Assembly (NCBI RefSeq): GCF_001476895.1
Contig: NZ_LDTB01000013.1
Location: forward strand, 56,819-120,818
Source: Sphingomonas endophytica
Lineage (GTDB): Bacteria; Pseudomonadota; Alphaproteobacteria; Sphingomonadales; Sphingomonadaceae
DNA: 64,000 nt
Reading direction: 5' to 3'
A program made the translations under genes and the position numbers. This document shows positions 1 to 9,561 of the stretch, one piece after another. The notes beneath the pieces are model-generated. The model searched no databases. It saw only the letters and a list, made by a program, of their open reading frames with translations, and was not told where the DNA came from. The first letter of the stretch is position 1. Each line of letters begins with the position of its first letter.

Positions 1-696
1 ACCGAGCGTGATCCCCTTGTCGATCACCAGCCCTTCGACCTGATGGAACATCGGCGTGTGCGTCGCGTCGCTGTCGGAGCGATAGGTGCGCCCCGGCGCG
101 ATGATGCGGATCGGCGGCGTGTTGGCCAGCATCGTGCGGATCTGCACCGGCGACGTATGCGTCCGCAGCACACGCGGGGTTTCCCGGTCGTTAGGATCGC
201 TGTTCTCGCGCCCCGCCAGATAGAACGTATCATGCATCGCGCGCGCCGGATGCGTCTCCGGAATGTTGAGCGCGCCGAAATTGTGCCAGTCGGTCTCCAT
301 TTCCGGCCCGCTCGCCACCGCGAAGCCCAGGTCGGCGAAGATCTCCGCCAGCTCGTCCATCACCTGACTGACCGGATGCACCGTGCCCGAGAGCGGCGCA
401 TCGGCGGGCAGCGTCATGTCGAGCGCTTCGCTGGCCAGCTGTGCGTCGAGCGCCACCTGCTCCAGATGCGCCTTGCGCGCAGCGATCGCGTTCGTCACCG
501 CCTCGCGCAGCCCATGGATCGCCGGCCCGCGCGTCTGGCGCTCCTCGGGGCTCAGCGCGCCCATCGTCTTGAGCAGCTGCGTCACCCGCCCCTGCTTGCC
601 CAGCGCGTCGACCCGCACCGCCTCCAGCGCGTCGAGCGAGGCGGACGCCTCGATCGCGACCAGCAGATGGGTCTTCAGGTCGTCGGTGTCGGTCAT
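1..696 (-). CDS. pheS: Phenylalanine--tRNA ligase alpha subunit (5' part; gene runs off the left edge)
   Basis: Catalytic alpha subunit of the PheST tetramer that charges tRNA-Phe in the cytoplasm. The 232 visible codons cover the N-terminal coiled-coil arm, with the family stretch [20 protein letters not shown] near residue 20, and the entry to the class II catalytic domain with [11 protein letters not shown]. The ATG at 696 is preferred because a GGAT stretch lies 7 bases upstream and the family starts similarly. An in-frame ATG at 711 would overlap the GIY-YIG stop and has no ribosome site. pheT should lie beyond the left edge. An intrinsic terminator after rplT separates this gene from the ribosomal protein genes. 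Confidence 0.95.
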   Translation of the reverse strand, partial: MTDTDDLKTHLLVAIEASASLDALEAVRVDALGKQGRVTQLLKTMGALSPEERQTRGPAIHGLREAVTNAIAARKAHLEQVALDAQLASEALDMTLPADAPLSGTVHPVSQVMDELAEIFADLGFAVASGPEMETDWHNFGALNIPETHPARAMHDTFYLAGRENSDPNDRETPRVLRTHTSPVQIRTMLANTPPIRIIAPGRTYRSDSDATHTPMFHQVEGLVIDKGITLG

Positions 697-700
697 CGTG

Positions 701-1012
701 TTATCCGTCATGCGCGCTGTCCAAGCCGATGCGTGCCGCCAAGTCCAGCCATTGCGGGTTCGTTTCCTCGATCAGTCGCAGCTTCCAGTCGCGATTCCAT
801 TTCTTCACCTGCTTTTCGCGGTGGATGGCGGCTTCCATCGTGTCGGCGACGTCATACCAGACGAGCCAAGTGATGTCGTAGCGGTCGGTGAAGCCTTTGA
901 ACGTACCATCGCGATGCTGGATGAGGCGGGCGAGAAGGTTGGACGTGACGCCGATGTACAGCGTTCCGTGCGGACGACTGGCCAAGATGTAGACGCATGG
1001 TTGTCGCTCCAT
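701..1012 (-). CDS. GIY-YIG nuclease family protein (UPF0213/YhbQ-like)
   Basis: A 103-residue single-domain protein. The N-terminus has CVYILAS and, about 10 residues on, LYIGVTS, which are the GIY-YIG motif pair. The [14 protein letters not shown] stretch near residue 65 carries the Glu/Lys region typical of the COG2827 group. Members are predicted structure-specific or single-strand DNA nucleases; the physiological role of these small stand-alone forms is poorly known. It lies between rplT and pheS, its start is only about 15 bases from a palindromic repeat element, and its stop is 4 bases before the pheS ATG. It looks like an insertion into an otherwise conserved translation cluster. Confidence 0.85.
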   Translation of the reverse strand: MERQPCVYILASRPHGTLYIGVTSNLLARLIQHRDGTFKGFTDRYDITWLVWYDVADTMEAAIHREKQVKKWNRDWKLRLIEETNPQWLDLAARIGLDSAHDG

Positions 1013-1026
1013 TCCTTGCCCCTTCG

Positions 1027-1119
1027 GTCATTCCCGCGCAGGCGGGAATCCAGAACCTCCGACGTTGCACCTCTATCGACAGACCTGCGCGTCTGGATCC
1101 CCGCCTCCGCGGGGATGAC
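1027..1119. repeat. Palindromic repeat element, family B (paired inverted arms)
   Basis: The left arm at 1027-1053 reads GTCATTCCCGCGCAGGCGGG and continues AATCCAG. The right arm at 1093-1119 is its imperfect reverse complement (CTGGATCCCCGCC ... GGGGATGAC). Each arm is also a small hairpin by itself. Similar pairs lie at 55514-55604 and 57932-58023. It occupies the gap between the GIY-YIG gene start and the rplT terminator. Confidence 0.85.
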
Positions 1120-1162
1120 GATAGACGCGGGAATGACCAAGAAGGCAGACCGACGGGAATAG

Positions 1163-1194
1163 AAAAAGGGCGCCGGTGTTGCCACCGACGCCCC
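1163..1194 (-). terminator. Intrinsic terminator after rplT
   Basis: Read on the minus strand, a GGGCG(T)CGGTG stem, GCAA loop and CACCG(G)CGCCC arm are followed by TTTTT. It begins about 25 bases after the rplT stop and should end the rpmI-rplT transcript before the repeat and the GIY-YIG gene. Confidence 0.85.
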
Positions 1195-1220
1195 GCATCT
1201 CATTCTCGCGTCAGATCGCC

Positions 1221-1586
1221 TCAGGCGGCCTGCGGGAGAGCCGCCTTCGCCTGCGCGATGATGGCGCTGAACGCCTCGCCTTCGTGCATCGCGATGTCGG
1301 CCAGGACCTTCCGGTCCAGCTCGACGCCGGCCAGCTTCAGGCCGTGCATGAACTGGCTGTAGGTCAGGCCCTCGGCGCGGACGCCGGCGTTGATGCGCTG
1401 GATCCACAGGCCACGGAAGGTCCGCTTCTTAACCTTGCGGTCGCGATAGGCGTACTGGCCGGCCTTTTCGACCGCCTGACGGGCGACGCGGATCGTGTTC
1501 TTGCGACGACCGCGATAGCCCTTGGCCTGTTCCAGGATGTTCTTGTGCTTGGCGCGAGTGGTTACGCCCCGCTTGACGCGTGCCAT
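1221..1586 (-). CDS. rplT: 50S ribosomal protein L20
   Basis: A 121-residue L20, the usual family length of 117-121. It binds 23S rRNA early in large-subunit assembly. The basic N-terminus [20 protein letters not shown] is diagnostic, followed by [13 protein letters not shown]. It lies 20 bases downstream of rpmI and forms an rpmI-rplT pair. infC is not next to it here, so the L20 autoregulation known in enterobacteria and Bacillus through an infC-linked leader cannot be inferred. An intrinsic terminator follows. Confidence 0.98.
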   Translation of the reverse strand: MARVKRGVTTRAKHKNILEQAKGYRGRRKNTIRVARQAVEKAGQYAYRDRKVKKRTFRGLWIQRINAGVRAEGLTYSQFMHGLKLAGVELDRKVLADIAMHEGEAFSAIIAQAKAALPQAA

Positions 1587-1606
1587 GGTCTAATTCCTCC
1601 TCGTGC

Positions 1607-1810
1607 TCAGTTCAGGCCGTACGGCGCCCAGGCCTTCACCGTCGCGGTGTCGGCCTTCGACAGCACCGTGGTGCCGCGATTCTGGCGGATGTACTTGGCG
1701 TTGTGGCTGATGAGGCGGTGACGCTTGCCCGCGACGCCGTGCTTGATCTTGCCGGTGGCGGTGAGCTTGAAGCGCTTCTTCACGCCGCTCTTGGTCTTGA
1801 GCTTGGGCAT
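1607..1810 (-). CDS. rpmI: 50S ribosomal protein L35
   Basis: A 67-residue L35, a small basic protein of the large ribosomal subunit. The signature [20 protein letters not shown] and the [13 protein letters not shown] segment ([15 protein letters not shown]) are clear. The start at 1810 is preferred because AAAGGA lies 5 bases upstream; an in-frame ATG at 1816 sits too close to that site. The gene is first of the rpmI-rplT pair. Its promoter should lie in the 165-base divergent gap shared with the AsmA-like gene. Confidence 0.97.
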   Translation of the reverse strand: MPKLKTKSGVKKRFKLTATGKIKHGVAGKRHRLISHNAKYIRQNRGTTVLSKADTATVKAWAPYGLN

Positions 1811-1975
1811 TTTCATCCTTTCTGATGCGCGTATCGACTGAGACGGCCGCGGCAGCCCTTGATGGCCGGGCCGTCCGTATCCGCCGATCGCTCGGGAAGC
1901 GGGCCGCATAGCGAGAGTGGCGCCGGAAAGCAACCGCGACGGGAACCGGCCGCACGGCTTCGCGATTGTACCGCG

Positions 1976-4054
1976 ATGGCAACGACCTCGCCTCCCTCCA
2001 CCGAGCCCGCGCCGGCCACGCCGCGCCGGTGGAAGCGAATCGCGCGCTACGTCGTGATCGGCGCGGTCGCGGCGATTGCCGCGATCTGGCTGGTGCTGTT
2101 CGTCACCAAGGGGCGCTTCCTGCGCGGTCCGTTCCAGAATGTCGTGGGCAAGCTCACCCATCGCACGGTGACGGTCGGCGGCGACTTCCAGCTCTATTTC
2201 GCGCCGCTGAAAATCAAGTTCGTCGCGGAGAAGCTCGCGATCTCCAACCCCGGCTGGGCGACGCGCCCGCACCTGTTCACCGCCGACCGCATCGACACGC
2301 GCATCGCGCCCTTGTCGCTGCTGTTCGGCAAGCGGCGGCTCTACTGGCTGGACCTCACCAACGGCGCGGTCGATCTGGAATGGAACCGCGCGCATGACCG
2401 CAACACCTGGACGTTCGGAGAGAGCAAGGGCGGGAAGCCGCTCGACCTGCCGCGCATCGACCGTGCGACCGTCGTCGGAACGCAGGTCCGCTACCTCGAT
2501 CCCCGGATGCGGCTGCTGGCGCAGGTGAAGCTCGACACGATCCGCTCCACCGACGCGCGCATCGGACAGGCGGTGGGCGTGACCGGCGACGGGCGGCTGC
2601 GCGACACGCCGTTCACCGTGGTCGCGCGCCTGCTGTCGCCCGACGCGACCGTGGCGCGCGGCAGAAATCAGCTGGTGCTGCGCGCGCGGGCGGCGGGCAA
2701 TACGATCGACGTCGCCGGCACCTTGCCCAGCATCGCCGCGATCGAGAACGTGCCGCTGGCGGTCAAGGCGCGCGGCCGCAACCTGTCGACCCTGCTCGAC
2801 ATCATCGGCGTCGCGATCCCCAATACGCGCCGCTACACGCTAAACGCGCAACTGGTGCAGAGCGGGCAGGAATATGCCTTCACGCGGCTGCGCGGGCGGT
2901 TCGGCGACAGCGACGTCGCGGGGCGGCTGACGATCACCAATGGCGAGCGGCTGCATCTCGATTCGGCGCTGACCACCCGCACGCTCGACATCATCGATGC
3001 CGCGCCGTTTATCGGCTACAATCCCGATATCGTCGCGGAAAAGGGCGCGGTCGCCGCCGCCGCCGCGACCGGCGCGGCACCGGCGCGCATCCTGCCCGAC
3101 GCCGCGCTGCCGATCGCGACAATGCAGCGCTTCGACGCCGACCTGAAATGGCATATCGATCGCGTCCGGTCGAAGCGGCTGCCGATCGGCGACATCGACC
3201 TGGTGCTGGATCTGGAACGCGGGCGGCTGGCGCTGTCGCCGCTGACGATGGCGATGGCGCGCGGCAAGCTGGCGACCGACCTGGTGTTCGACACGCGCCA
3301 GCGTCCCAGCGCGGTCAGCTATGACGTGCGGCTCGCCCCCACCCCGCTGGGGCGGTTGCTGGCCGGCTATGGCGTCGCCGAATCGGGAACGACCGGCACC
3401 GTGCGCGGCCGCATCCAGTTGCAGGGGCGCGGCGACACGATCCACGATTCGCTGTCCACCTCCGGCGGACGGATCGCCTTCGTCATCCCCGGCGGCACCT
3501 TGTGGACGCGCAACGTCCAGCTTGCCGAGATCGACCTGGGCACCTTCGTCCAGAAAATGTTCGAGGACGAGCTGAAGGAGCCGGTGCGGATGAACTGCGG
3601 GCTGGTCGCCTTCACCGTCCGCAATGGCGTGGCGGCGACCGATCCGATCCTGATCGATACGCAGAAGAACGTCATCCTCGGCAATGGCGGCTTCAGCTTC
3701 AGGACCGAGGCGCTCGACCTCGCCTTTCGCGCCGATTCGAAGAAGTTCAGCCTGTTCTCCGGCCAGTCGCCGGTCGGGGTGAAGGGCTATTTCGCGTCGC
3801 CGTCGCTGGACGTCATCTCCCCGCAACTGGTGGCCCGCGCCGGCGCGGGGCTGGGTCTGGCGCTGGTGGCGACACCGGTCGCGGCGCTGCTGGCGTTCGT
3901 CGATCCGGGCGACGCGAAGGCCGCGCAATGCGGCCCGATCCTGGCGGGCAAGACCGCCGCCGCGCAGCGCGACGAAGACGGCAAGCCGCGCAAGGACGTC
4001 GGCGCCGGCAAGGTCGAGGGAAGCAAGCGCAAGAAGTTCCTGGGTATCTTCTGA
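1976..4054 (+). CDS. AsmA family protein
   Basis: A 692-residue protein with a short cytoplasmic N-terminus, one membrane anchor at about residues 20-45 ([19 protein letters not shown]), and a long, mainly beta periplasmic part. The N-terminal AsmA domain is seen in [20 protein letters not shown] and the following [17 protein letters not shown]. The C-terminal AsmA_2-type region includes [14 protein letters not shown]. AsmA-like proteins are proposed lipid-transfer or outer-membrane assembly factors of the bridge-like class. The start at residue MATTSPP was chosen because the upstream in-frame extension has no family character. The DNA ligase gene starts one base after its stop, which suggests co-transcription. 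Confidence 0.85.
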   Translation: MATTSPPSTEPAPATPRRWKRIARYVVIGAVAAIAAIWLVLFVTKGRFLRGPFQNVVGKLTHRTVTVGGDFQLYFAPLKIKFVAEKLAISNPGWATRPHLFTADRIDTRIAPLSLLFGKRRLYWLDLTNGAVDLEWNRAHDRNTWTFGESKGGKPLDLPRIDRATVVGTQVRYLDPRMRLLAQVKLDTIRSTDARIGQAVGVTGDGRLRDTPFTVVARLLSPDATVARGRNQLVLRARAAGNTIDVAGTLPSIAAIENVPLAVKARGRNLSTLLDIIGVAIPNTRRYTLNAQLVQSGQEYAFTRLRGRFGDSDVAGRLTITNGERLHLDSALTTRTLDIIDAAPFIGYNPDIVAEKGAVAAAAATGAAPARILPDAALPIATMQRFDADLKWHIDRVRSKRLPIGDIDLVLDLERGRLALSPLTMAMARGKLATDLVFDTRQRPSAVSYDVRLAPTPLGRLLAGYGVAESGTTGTVRGRIQLQGRGDTIHDSLSTSGGRIAFVIPGGTLWTRNVQLAEIDLGTFVQKMFEDELKEPVRMNCGLVAFTVRNGVAATDPILIDTQKNVILGNGGFSFRTEALDLAFRADSKKFSLFSGQSPVGVKGYFASPSLDVISPQLVARAGAGLGLALVATPVAALLAFVDPGDAKAAQCGPILAGKTAAAQRDEDGKPRKDVGAGKVEGSKRKKFLGIF

Positions 4055-4055
4055 G

Positions 4056-5645
4056 GTGCACGCCTTCGCCGCCCTGCTCGACGCGCTGATCTACACCCGG
4101 TCGCGCAACGCCAAGCTGAAGCTGATCGGCGACTATCTGCGCGACACGCCCGATCCCGACCGTGGCTGGGCGATGGCGGCGCTGACCGGCGGGCTCGACC
4201 TCCCCGGGGTGAAGCCCGCCGTTATCCGTGCGCTGATCGAATCGCGCGTCGATCCGGTGCTGTTCCGGATGAGCCGCGATTATGTCGGCGACACCGCCGA
4301 GACGGTCGCCCTGCTTTGGCCGACCCCCGATCATCCGCCCGCCGACGCCACCCCGCTCAGCGTCAGCGGCGTCGTCGACGCGCTCGCGCATCTGTCGCGC
4401 TCCGATGCTCCCGCCGCGCTGGCGGCGATGCTCGACCGGCTGGATGCCGAGGAGCGGTTCGCGCTGCTCAAGATGGCGACCGGCGGCCTGCGCGTCGGCG
4501 TGTCGGCGCGACTCGCCAAGCAGGCGCTGGCCGATGCCTTCGGGCTCGACGTCGAGGCGGTCGAGGAAGTGTGGCACGGACTGGAGCCGCCCTATCCGAC
4601 CCTGTTCGCCTGGGCGGAGGGTAGCGGCACGCAACCGACCGCCGCCGACGTGCCCGTCTTCCGCCCGTTCATGCTCGCGCACCCGCTCGACGATCTGCGC
4701 GTCGACCTGACCGACTATGCGGCCGAGTGGAAATGGGACGGCATCCGCGTCCAGATCGTCCACGTGCCCAACGCGGAGGGGGGCGAGACGCGCCTCTACA
4801 GCCGTACCGGCGACGACGTGACCCGCGCCTTCCCCGATGTCGCCGCCGCCTTCGCCACCCACGGCGTGGTCGATGGCGAGTTGATGGTGAAGGGCGACTT
4901 CCAGGGCGGAGAGGCGGCCAGCTTCAACGCGCTGCAACAGCGGCTGGGGCGCAAGGTCGTCTCGGCGAAGATGCTCGCCGAATCACCCGCCTTCGTCCGG
5001 CTGTACGACATCTTGTTCGACGGCGACGAGGATCTGCGCGCGCTGCCGTGGATCGAACGCCGCGCGCGGCTGGAATCGTTCGTCGGCCGCCTCGACCCCG
5101 ACCGCTTCGACCTCAGCCAGCTGGTCGACGCCTCCGATTTCACCGCGCTGGAGGGCATCCGCGCCGGCGCGCGCGACGCCGCGATCGAGGGGATGATGCT
5201 CAAGCGCCGCGATTCGCCCTATGTGGCGGGGCGGCGCACCGGCCTGTGGTACAAATGGAAACGCGATCCGCTGACCGCCGATTGCGTGATGATGTACGCG
5301 CAGCGCGGCAACGGGCGGCGATCGAGCTGGTATAGCGACTATACGTTCGGCTGCTGGAGTGAGGACGGCGAACTGCTCCCCGTTGGCAAGGCCTATCAGG
5401 GCATTACCGATCAGGAGATCGCGCAGCTCGACCGCTTCGTACGCCAACACACGCTCAACCGATTCGGCCCGGTGCGCGAGGTCGAGAAGACGCTGGTGCT
5501 GGAGATCGCGTTCGATTCGATCCACGAATCGAAACGCCACAAATCCGGCGTCGCGATGCGCTTCCCCCGGATCGCGCGCATCCGCACCGACAAACCGGCG
5601 GCGGAGGCGGACACGCTGGCGGCACTGACGAAGCTGATCACCTGA
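4056..5645 (+). CDS. ATP-dependent DNA ligase (cisplatin-damage-response type)
   Basis: A 529-residue ligase of the bacterial PP_1105/TIGR04120-like group. It has an N-terminal helical DNA-binding domain (about 1-200), the nucleotidyltransferase core with the adenylated lysine in EWKWDGIR (Lys226), motif III-like [11 protein letters not shown], motif IV-like [12 protein letters not shown], the motif V lysines in [10 protein letters not shown], and a C-terminal OB domain. It seals nicks using ATP, in addition to the essential LigA. The start is GTG, one base after the AsmA stop. In many genomes this ligase sits with an exonuclease/MBL protein, an Lhr-like helicase and a phosphoesterase; none is adjacent here. 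Confidence 0.9.
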   Translation: MHAFAALLDALIYTRSRNAKLKLIGDYLRDTPDPDRGWAMAALTGGLDLPGVKPAVIRALIESRVDPVLFRMSRDYVGDTAETVALLWPTPDHPPADATPLSVSGVVDALAHLSRSDAPAALAAMLDRLDAEERFALLKMATGGLRVGVSARLAKQALADAFGLDVEAVEEVWHGLEPPYPTLFAWAEGSGTQPTAADVPVFRPFMLAHPLDDLRVDLTDYAAEWKWDGIRVQIVHVPNAEGGETRLYSRTGDDVTRAFPDVAAAFATHGVVDGELMVKGDFQGGEAASFNALQQRLGRKVVSAKMLAESPAFVRLYDILFDGDEDLRALPWIERRARLESFVGRLDPDRFDLSQLVDASDFTALEGIRAGARDAAIEGMMLKRRDSPYVAGRRTGLWYKWKRDPLTADCVMMYAQRGNGRRSSWYSDYTFGCWSEDGELLPVGKAYQGITDQEIAQLDRFVRQHTLNRFGPVREVEKTLVLEIAFDSIHESKRHKSGVAMRFPRIARIRTDKPAAEADTLAALTKLIT

Positions 5646-5669
5646 CGCCCCCTCATCATTGCCTCAGCC

Positions 5670-5759
5670 AACCCCGTCATTGCGAGCGCAGCGAAGCAAT
5701 CCAGGGCGTCGCGCGGAACACTGGATGGCTTTGCTGCGCTCGCAGTGACGGACGGGGTT
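5670..5759. repeat. Palindromic repeat element, family A
   Basis: The left arm at 5670-5704 (core TCATTGCGAGCGCAGCGAAG) and the right arm at 5721-5759 (TTGCTGCGCTCGCAGTGACG) are inverted copies. The outer AACCCCGTC/GACGGGGTT ends also pair. It fills most of the ligase-aroC gap. Relatives lie at 55386-55460, 49334-49367 and 60794-60822. Confidence 0.85.
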
Positions 5760-5809
5760 ACCCGAGAGGGACTGTCCCCCGCCCCCCGCTTCTGGCAAAG
5801 CGCGCGGCC

Positions 5810-6889
5810 ATGAGCTTCAACACCTTCGGCCGCGTGTTCCGTTTCACCACCTGGGGCGAGAGCCACGGGCCCGCGCTGGGCGCGGTCGTCGACGGGTGCC
5901 CGCCGGGCATCGCACTGACCGAGGCGGACATCCAGCCGTGGCTCGACCGCCGCCGCCCCGGCCAGTCGCGCTTCACGACGCAGCGGCAGGAACCGGATCA
6001 GGTCCGCATCCTGTCGGGCGTGTTCGAGGGGCGGACCACCGGCACCCCGATCAGCCTGATGATCGAGAATGTCGACCAGCGCTCGAAGGATTATTCCGCG
6101 ATTGCGCAGGCCTATCGCCCCGGCCATGCCGATTACGCCTATGACGCCAAGTACGGCATCCGCGACTATCGCGGCGGCGGGCGGTCCTCGGCCCGCGAAA
6201 CCGCGGCGCGCGTCGCGGCGGGCGCGGTGGCACGCGCCGCGATCCCGCAGGTGCGCGTCCGCGCCTGGGTGGAAGCGATCGGCGGCGACGCGATCGACGA
6301 TGCCGCGTTCGACGATGCGCAGATCGACGCCAATCCGTTCTTCTGCCCCGATGCCGGCGCCGCCGCACGGTGGGAGGCGGCGATGGACAGCGCGCGCAAG
6401 GCCGGGTCGTCGCTGGGCGCGGTGATCGCGTGCGAGGCGACCGGCGTGCCCGCCGGCTGGGGCGCGCCGCTCTATGCCAAGCTCGACAGCGAACTGGCCG
6501 CCGCCTGCATGTCGATCAACGCCGTCAAGGGTGTCGAGATCGGGGACGGCTTCGCCGCCGCCGCGCTGTCGGGTGAGCAGAACGCCGATCCGATGCGCCC
6601 CGGCGCGGACGGCGTGCCCGAATTCCTTGCCAATCACGCCGGCGGGATCGCGGGCGGGATCGCCACCGGCCAGCCGATCCGCGTCCGCGTCGCCTTCAAG
6701 CCGACCAGCTCGATCCTCACCCCCGTTCCCAGCATTACCCGCGACGGCACCGCGACCGAGGTGATGACGAAGGGCCGGCACGACCCCTGCGTCGGGATCC
6801 GCGGCGTGCCGGTGGTGGAGGCGATGGTGGCGCTGGTGCTCGCCGATCAGGCGCTGCTGCATCGCGCGCAATGCGTGGGGCACGACTGA
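5810..6889 (+). CDS. aroC: Chorismate synthase
   Basis: The last enzyme of the shikimate pathway, which converts EPSP to chorismate using reduced FMN without net redox change. It has 359 residues, the normal bacterial length. Diagnostic stretches are the N-terminal [20 protein letters not shown], the [12 protein letters not shown] segment, the central [20 protein letters not shown], and the C-terminal [18 protein letters not shown] with the conserved RHDPC-type histidine and cysteine. It is monocistronic as far as seen, between a palindromic repeat and the heptapeptide-repeat gene. Confidence 0.98.
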   Translation: MSFNTFGRVFRFTTWGESHGPALGAVVDGCPPGIALTEADIQPWLDRRRPGQSRFTTQRQEPDQVRILSGVFEGRTTGTPISLMIENVDQRSKDYSAIAQAYRPGHADYAYDAKYGIRDYRGGGRSSARETAARVAAGAVARAAIPQVRVRAWVEAIGGDAIDDAAFDDAQIDANPFFCPDAGAAARWEAAMDSARKAGSSLGAVIACEATGVPAGWGAPLYAKLDSELAAACMSINAVKGVEIGDGFAAAALSGEQNADPMRPGADGVPEFLANHAGGIAGGIATGQPIRVRVAFKPTSSILTPVPSITRDGTATEVMTKGRHDPCVGIRGVPVVEAMVALVLADQALLHRAQCVGHD

Positions 6890-7007
6890 TCGACGCCCCG
6901 CCCCGCCTTATCGCGGGGCACGGCGTAAACCACTGATAGACGTTGTTTTACGGAACGCATCCTGTTCGCGCCCCGTTGAGGGCCGCAATATGACAGGAGA
7001 GACGATC

Positions 7008-7490
7008 ATGCGTTCGATCATTCTGATGGCCGCTGCGGCCCTGACGCTTCCCGCGCTTGCCTCCGCCCAGACGACCGGCGGCACCGCCGGCGGCACCATG
7101 GTTCAGCCCGGCGGCACCATGGGTCAGCCCGGTGGCACCATGGGCCAGCCCGGTGGCACGATGGGCCAGCCCGGTGGCACCATGGGCCAGCCCGGTGGCA
7201 CGATGGGCCAGCAGGGCGGCACGACCGGCTCGACGATGGACCCGATGACCACGTCACCGCAGACCACCACCCCCTCGACCCGCCCGGACCGTCGCTCCAC
7301 CACCCGCTCGTCGCGCCGCGACCGCAGCACGACCACCGGCCCGGATGCCGTGACCAATTCACGCACCACGCTCGGCCAGCCGAATCAGGGCCAGCCGACC
7401 GAGCCGACCAATACCCCGCCGACGCAATTGCCGCAGGACGGCACGATGGGCACCACGCCCCCGGCCGATCCGCAGTCGCCCCGCGCCTGA
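7008..7490 (+). CDS. Secreted hypothetical protein with heptapeptide repeats
   Basis: A 160-residue protein of unknown function. It begins with a good signal peptide (MRSIILMAAAALTLPALASA), then a tandem GGTMGQP heptapeptide array over about residues 29-70, then a Thr/Ser/Pro/Arg-rich, low-complexity tail predicted to be disordered. The start at 7008 is set by AGGAGA 7 bases upstream; an ATG at 6990 lacks a site. No catalytic motif is visible. It is probably periplasmic or surface-exposed. A bidirectional hairpin separates it from convergent dnaN. The family is not recognised. Confidence 0.75.
   Translation: MRSIILMAAAALTLPALASAQTTGGTAGGTMVQPGGTMGQPGGTMGQPGGTMGQPGGTMGQPGGTMGQQGGTTGSTMDPMTTSPQTTTPSTRPDRRSTTRSSRRDRSTTTGPDAVTNSRTTLGQPNQGQPTEPTNTPPTQLPQDGTMGTTPPADPQSPRA
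7092..7217 (+). repeat. Tandem 21-base repeat, about 6 copies
   Basis: Six in-frame 21-base units coding for GGTM(G/V)QP heptapeptides. The units differ mainly at third codon positions (ACC/ACG, GGT/GGC) and in the first (Val) and last (QQG) copies. The near-identical inner copies suggest recent expansion by slippage or unequal recombination. Confidence 0.9.
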
Positions 7491-7508
7491 TCGCCGGAGC
7501 GACGAACA

Positions 7509-7540
7509 AGGGGCGGCGAAGCCATCGCTTCGCCGCCCCT
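7509..7540. terminator. Bidirectional hairpin terminator between the repeat protein gene and dnaN
   Basis: A perfect 14-bp stem AGGGGCGGCGAAGC / GCTTCGCCGCCCCT with a CATC loop lies between two convergent genes. It lacks a strong T-run on either side but is well placed to end both transcripts. Confidence 0.7.
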
Positions 7541-7565
7541 CGTCATGTCCGGCGCGCGCGGTCGG

Positions 7566-8669
7566 TCAGACGCGCATCGGCATCAGCACATAGAGCGCCG
7601 GGCTCTTGTCGTTCTCGCGGATCAGCGTCGGCGCGGCGGCGTCGGCCAGGTGCACCTCCACCTGATCGGTGCCGATCTGCCCCAGAATGTCGAGCAGATA
7701 GCGGCTGTTGAAGCCGATCTCGAAAGGCGCGGAGGTATAGTCGCCCGGCACTTCCTCGGCGGCGGTGCCGTTCTCCGGGCTCGTCACCGACAGCGTGATC
7801 TTGTCGCGGTCCAGCGCCATCTTCACCGCGCGCGTCTTCTCGGTCGCGATCGTGGAGACGCGGTCGACGCCCTCCATGAAGCTCTTCGGATCGAGCTTCA
7901 GGATCTTGTCGTTCGCGGTCGGGATCACGCGGCTGTAATCGGGGAAAGTGCCGTCGATCAGCTTCGAGGTCAGGATCGCCTGTCCCAGGTCGAAGCGGAT
8001 CTTGGTGCCCGACAGCGACACGCCGACCGAACCGTCCACCTCGTCGAGCAGCTTGCGCAACTCGGCGATGCACTTGCGCGGCACGATCACGTCCGGCATC
8101 CCCGACGCGCCCTCGGGCTGGTCGACGGTGACGCGCGCCAGCCGGTGGCCATCGGTCGCCGCCGCCTTCAGCACACCCTCCGCGACATGCAGGAAGATGC
8201 CGTTCAGATAGTAACGCGTCTCTTCGGTCGAGATCGCGAAGCGCGTCTTGTCGATGATCTGCTTCAGCGTCTCGGCCGGCAGCTCGAACTGCGTCGGCAG
8301 TTCGCCCTCGGCGATGACCGGGAAGTCGTCGCGCGGCAGCGTGCCGAGCGAGAAGCGCGCGCGCCCCGCCACGATCGTCATCCGCCCATCGGCGGCGGTG
8401 ATCGACACCTGCGCGCCCTCGGGCAGCTTGCGCGCGATGTCGAACAACGTGTGCGCCGACACGGTGGTCGCGCCCGGCTGCTCGACCGTCGCCGCGACGC
8501 TTTCGTTGATCTGCAGGTCCAGGTCGGTCGCCATCAACCGCAGCTGCCCCTCGCCCGTCGCCTCCAGCAGGACGTTGGACAGGATCGGGATGGTGTTGCG
8601 CCGCTCCACCACCGACTGGACGTGGCTCAGCCCCTTCAGCAGAGTCGCGCGTTCGATCGTCGCCTTCAT
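7566..8669 (-). CDS. dnaN: DNA polymerase III subunit beta (sliding clamp)
   Basis: A 367-residue ring-forming processivity clamp with three repeated domains, the standard length. Clear features are the N-terminal MKATIERATLLKGLSHVQSV, the RNTIPILSNVLLEA segment, and the C-terminal PMRV end that closes the hydrophobic partner-binding pocket (LYVLMPMRV). The ATG at 8669 follows GGAAAG by 5 bases; an in-frame GTG six bases upstream is less likely. No dnaA, recF or gyrB adjoins it, so this is not an origin-type dnaA-dnaN cluster. Confidence 0.97.
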   Translation of the reverse strand: MKATIERATLLKGLSHVQSVVERRNTIPILSNVLLEATGEGQLRLMATDLDLQINESVAATVEQPGATTVSAHTLFDIARKLPEGAQVSITAADGRMTIVAGRARFSLGTLPRDDFPVIAEGELPTQFELPAETLKQIIDKTRFAISTEETRYYLNGIFLHVAEGVLKAAATDGHRLARVTVDQPEGASGMPDVIVPRKCIAELRKLLDEVDGSVGVSLSGTKIRFDLGQAILTSKLIDGTFPDYSRVIPTANDKILKLDPKSFMEGVDRVSTIATEKTRAVKMALDRDKITLSVTSPENGTAAEEVPGDYTSAPFEIGFNSRYLLDILGQIGTDQVEVHLADAAAPTLIRENDKSPALYVLMPMRV

Positions 8670-8729
8670 GATCACTTTCCCCCGGCCCGCAGGTACTCAC
8701 CAGGGGCAATTGGCCGATTCTTCCTAGCC

Positions 8730-8765
8730 AAAAAGAACGGGCCGGAGCAACCCGCTCCGACCCGT
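8730..8765 (-). terminator. Intrinsic terminator after the outer-membrane barrel gene
   Basis: On the minus strand ACGGGTCGGAGC pairs across a GGGTT loop with GCTCCGGCCCGT and is followed by TCTTTTT. It ends the barrel-protein transcript before dnaN. Confidence 0.8.
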
Positions 8766-8800
8766 CCCGCGTCGCGCCCGTCGATCCGGGGCGATGGATG

Positions 8801-9427
8801 TCAGAAGCGGATGCCCAGACCCGCCATCAACTGGTGCCGGTCGAGGTCGATGTCATAGCCGTCGAGCTTGCCGTAGTGCGAATAGCGGTATTCCGCGCTC
8901 ACGAACGACGTCGGCGTCAGCTTGTACTCCAGCCCGGCGCCGACCCGGAAACCGCCCAGGTTCGTCTTGTCGATCAGTTCGTTCTCCGACGTGGTGGTCG
9001 CCTGATAACGGCTTTCCATCCGCGCGTTGGTGTAGCCGCCCTTGCCGTAGACCATCGCACGCGGCGTGATGACATAGCCCAGCCGGCCGCCGACGTAGAA
9101 GTCGCGCCCCGCCTCGATCGACAGCCGGTCGCCCGCGTTCACCGCATTGTAGCTGCGCGCCTTGGTGGTCGAATCGGTCAGTTCGCCGTCGATGCCGTAG
9201 ACGATGTTGCCGTTCTGGAAGTCGTAGCCGATGCGACCGCCATAGCCGAAACCCTCGCGCCCTTCCGACTCGCCGTCGCCGCCGTCCTGCACATTGTCGT
9301 ATCCAGCCAGCACCTCGACGCGACCACCCGCGAACGAGCCGTTCGGGGCCTCGTTCTGGGCCATCGCCGGGGCCGCCGCCGCGAACGCGATCACCGCCGC
9401 CGGGATCGCCATTGCAAGCTTACGCAT
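8801..9427 (-). CDS. Outer-membrane beta-barrel protein (OmpA-like barrel)
   Basis: A 208-residue protein with a signal peptide (MRKLAMAIPAAVIAFAAAAP, cleavage after AMA) and a body of alternating beta strands such as FYVGGRLGYVITPRAMVYGK and FVSAEYRYSHYG, ending in the C-terminal aromatic LGIRF that BAM substrates carry. The length suits an 8-stranded OmpA/Omp25-type barrel (PF13505). There is no peptidoglycan-binding domain. It is monocistronic and has its own terminator. A specific function, such as porin or structural barrel, cannot be told from sequence. Confidence 0.8.
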   Translation of the reverse strand: MRKLAMAIPAAVIAFAAAAPAMAQNEAPNGSFAGGRVEVLAGYDNVQDGGDGESEGREGFGYGGRIGYDFQNGNIVYGIDGELTDSTTKARSYNAVNAGDRLSIEAGRDFYVGGRLGYVITPRAMVYGKGGYTNARMESRYQATTTSENELIDKTNLGGFRVGAGLEYKLTPTSFVSAEYRYSHYGKLDGYDIDLDRHQLMAGLGIRF

Positions 9428-9561
9428 GTCTCACTCCATCTCACTCACCCCGAACGCAGGGCGTGCGGTGTCAAATAACCGGATCGGCGCGCGTTGCATG
9501 AACCTGACATAAACACCGAAATCCGTTGCCTTTGGGCCACAGTGCCGCAAGGGCAGGCGCG

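Noticed and set aside
43..873. A 276-residue plus-strand frame at the left edge
   Set aside because: It is the antisense shadow of pheS and the GIY-YIG gene.
7092..7217. Regular repeats considered as a CRISPR array
   Set aside because: The repeats are contiguous 21-base coding units without spacers, and no cas gene is present.
7566..8669. Chromosome origin near dnaN
   Set aside because: No dnaA, recF or gyrB is adjacent, and no cluster of DnaA-box-like sites was noticed in the flanking gaps.
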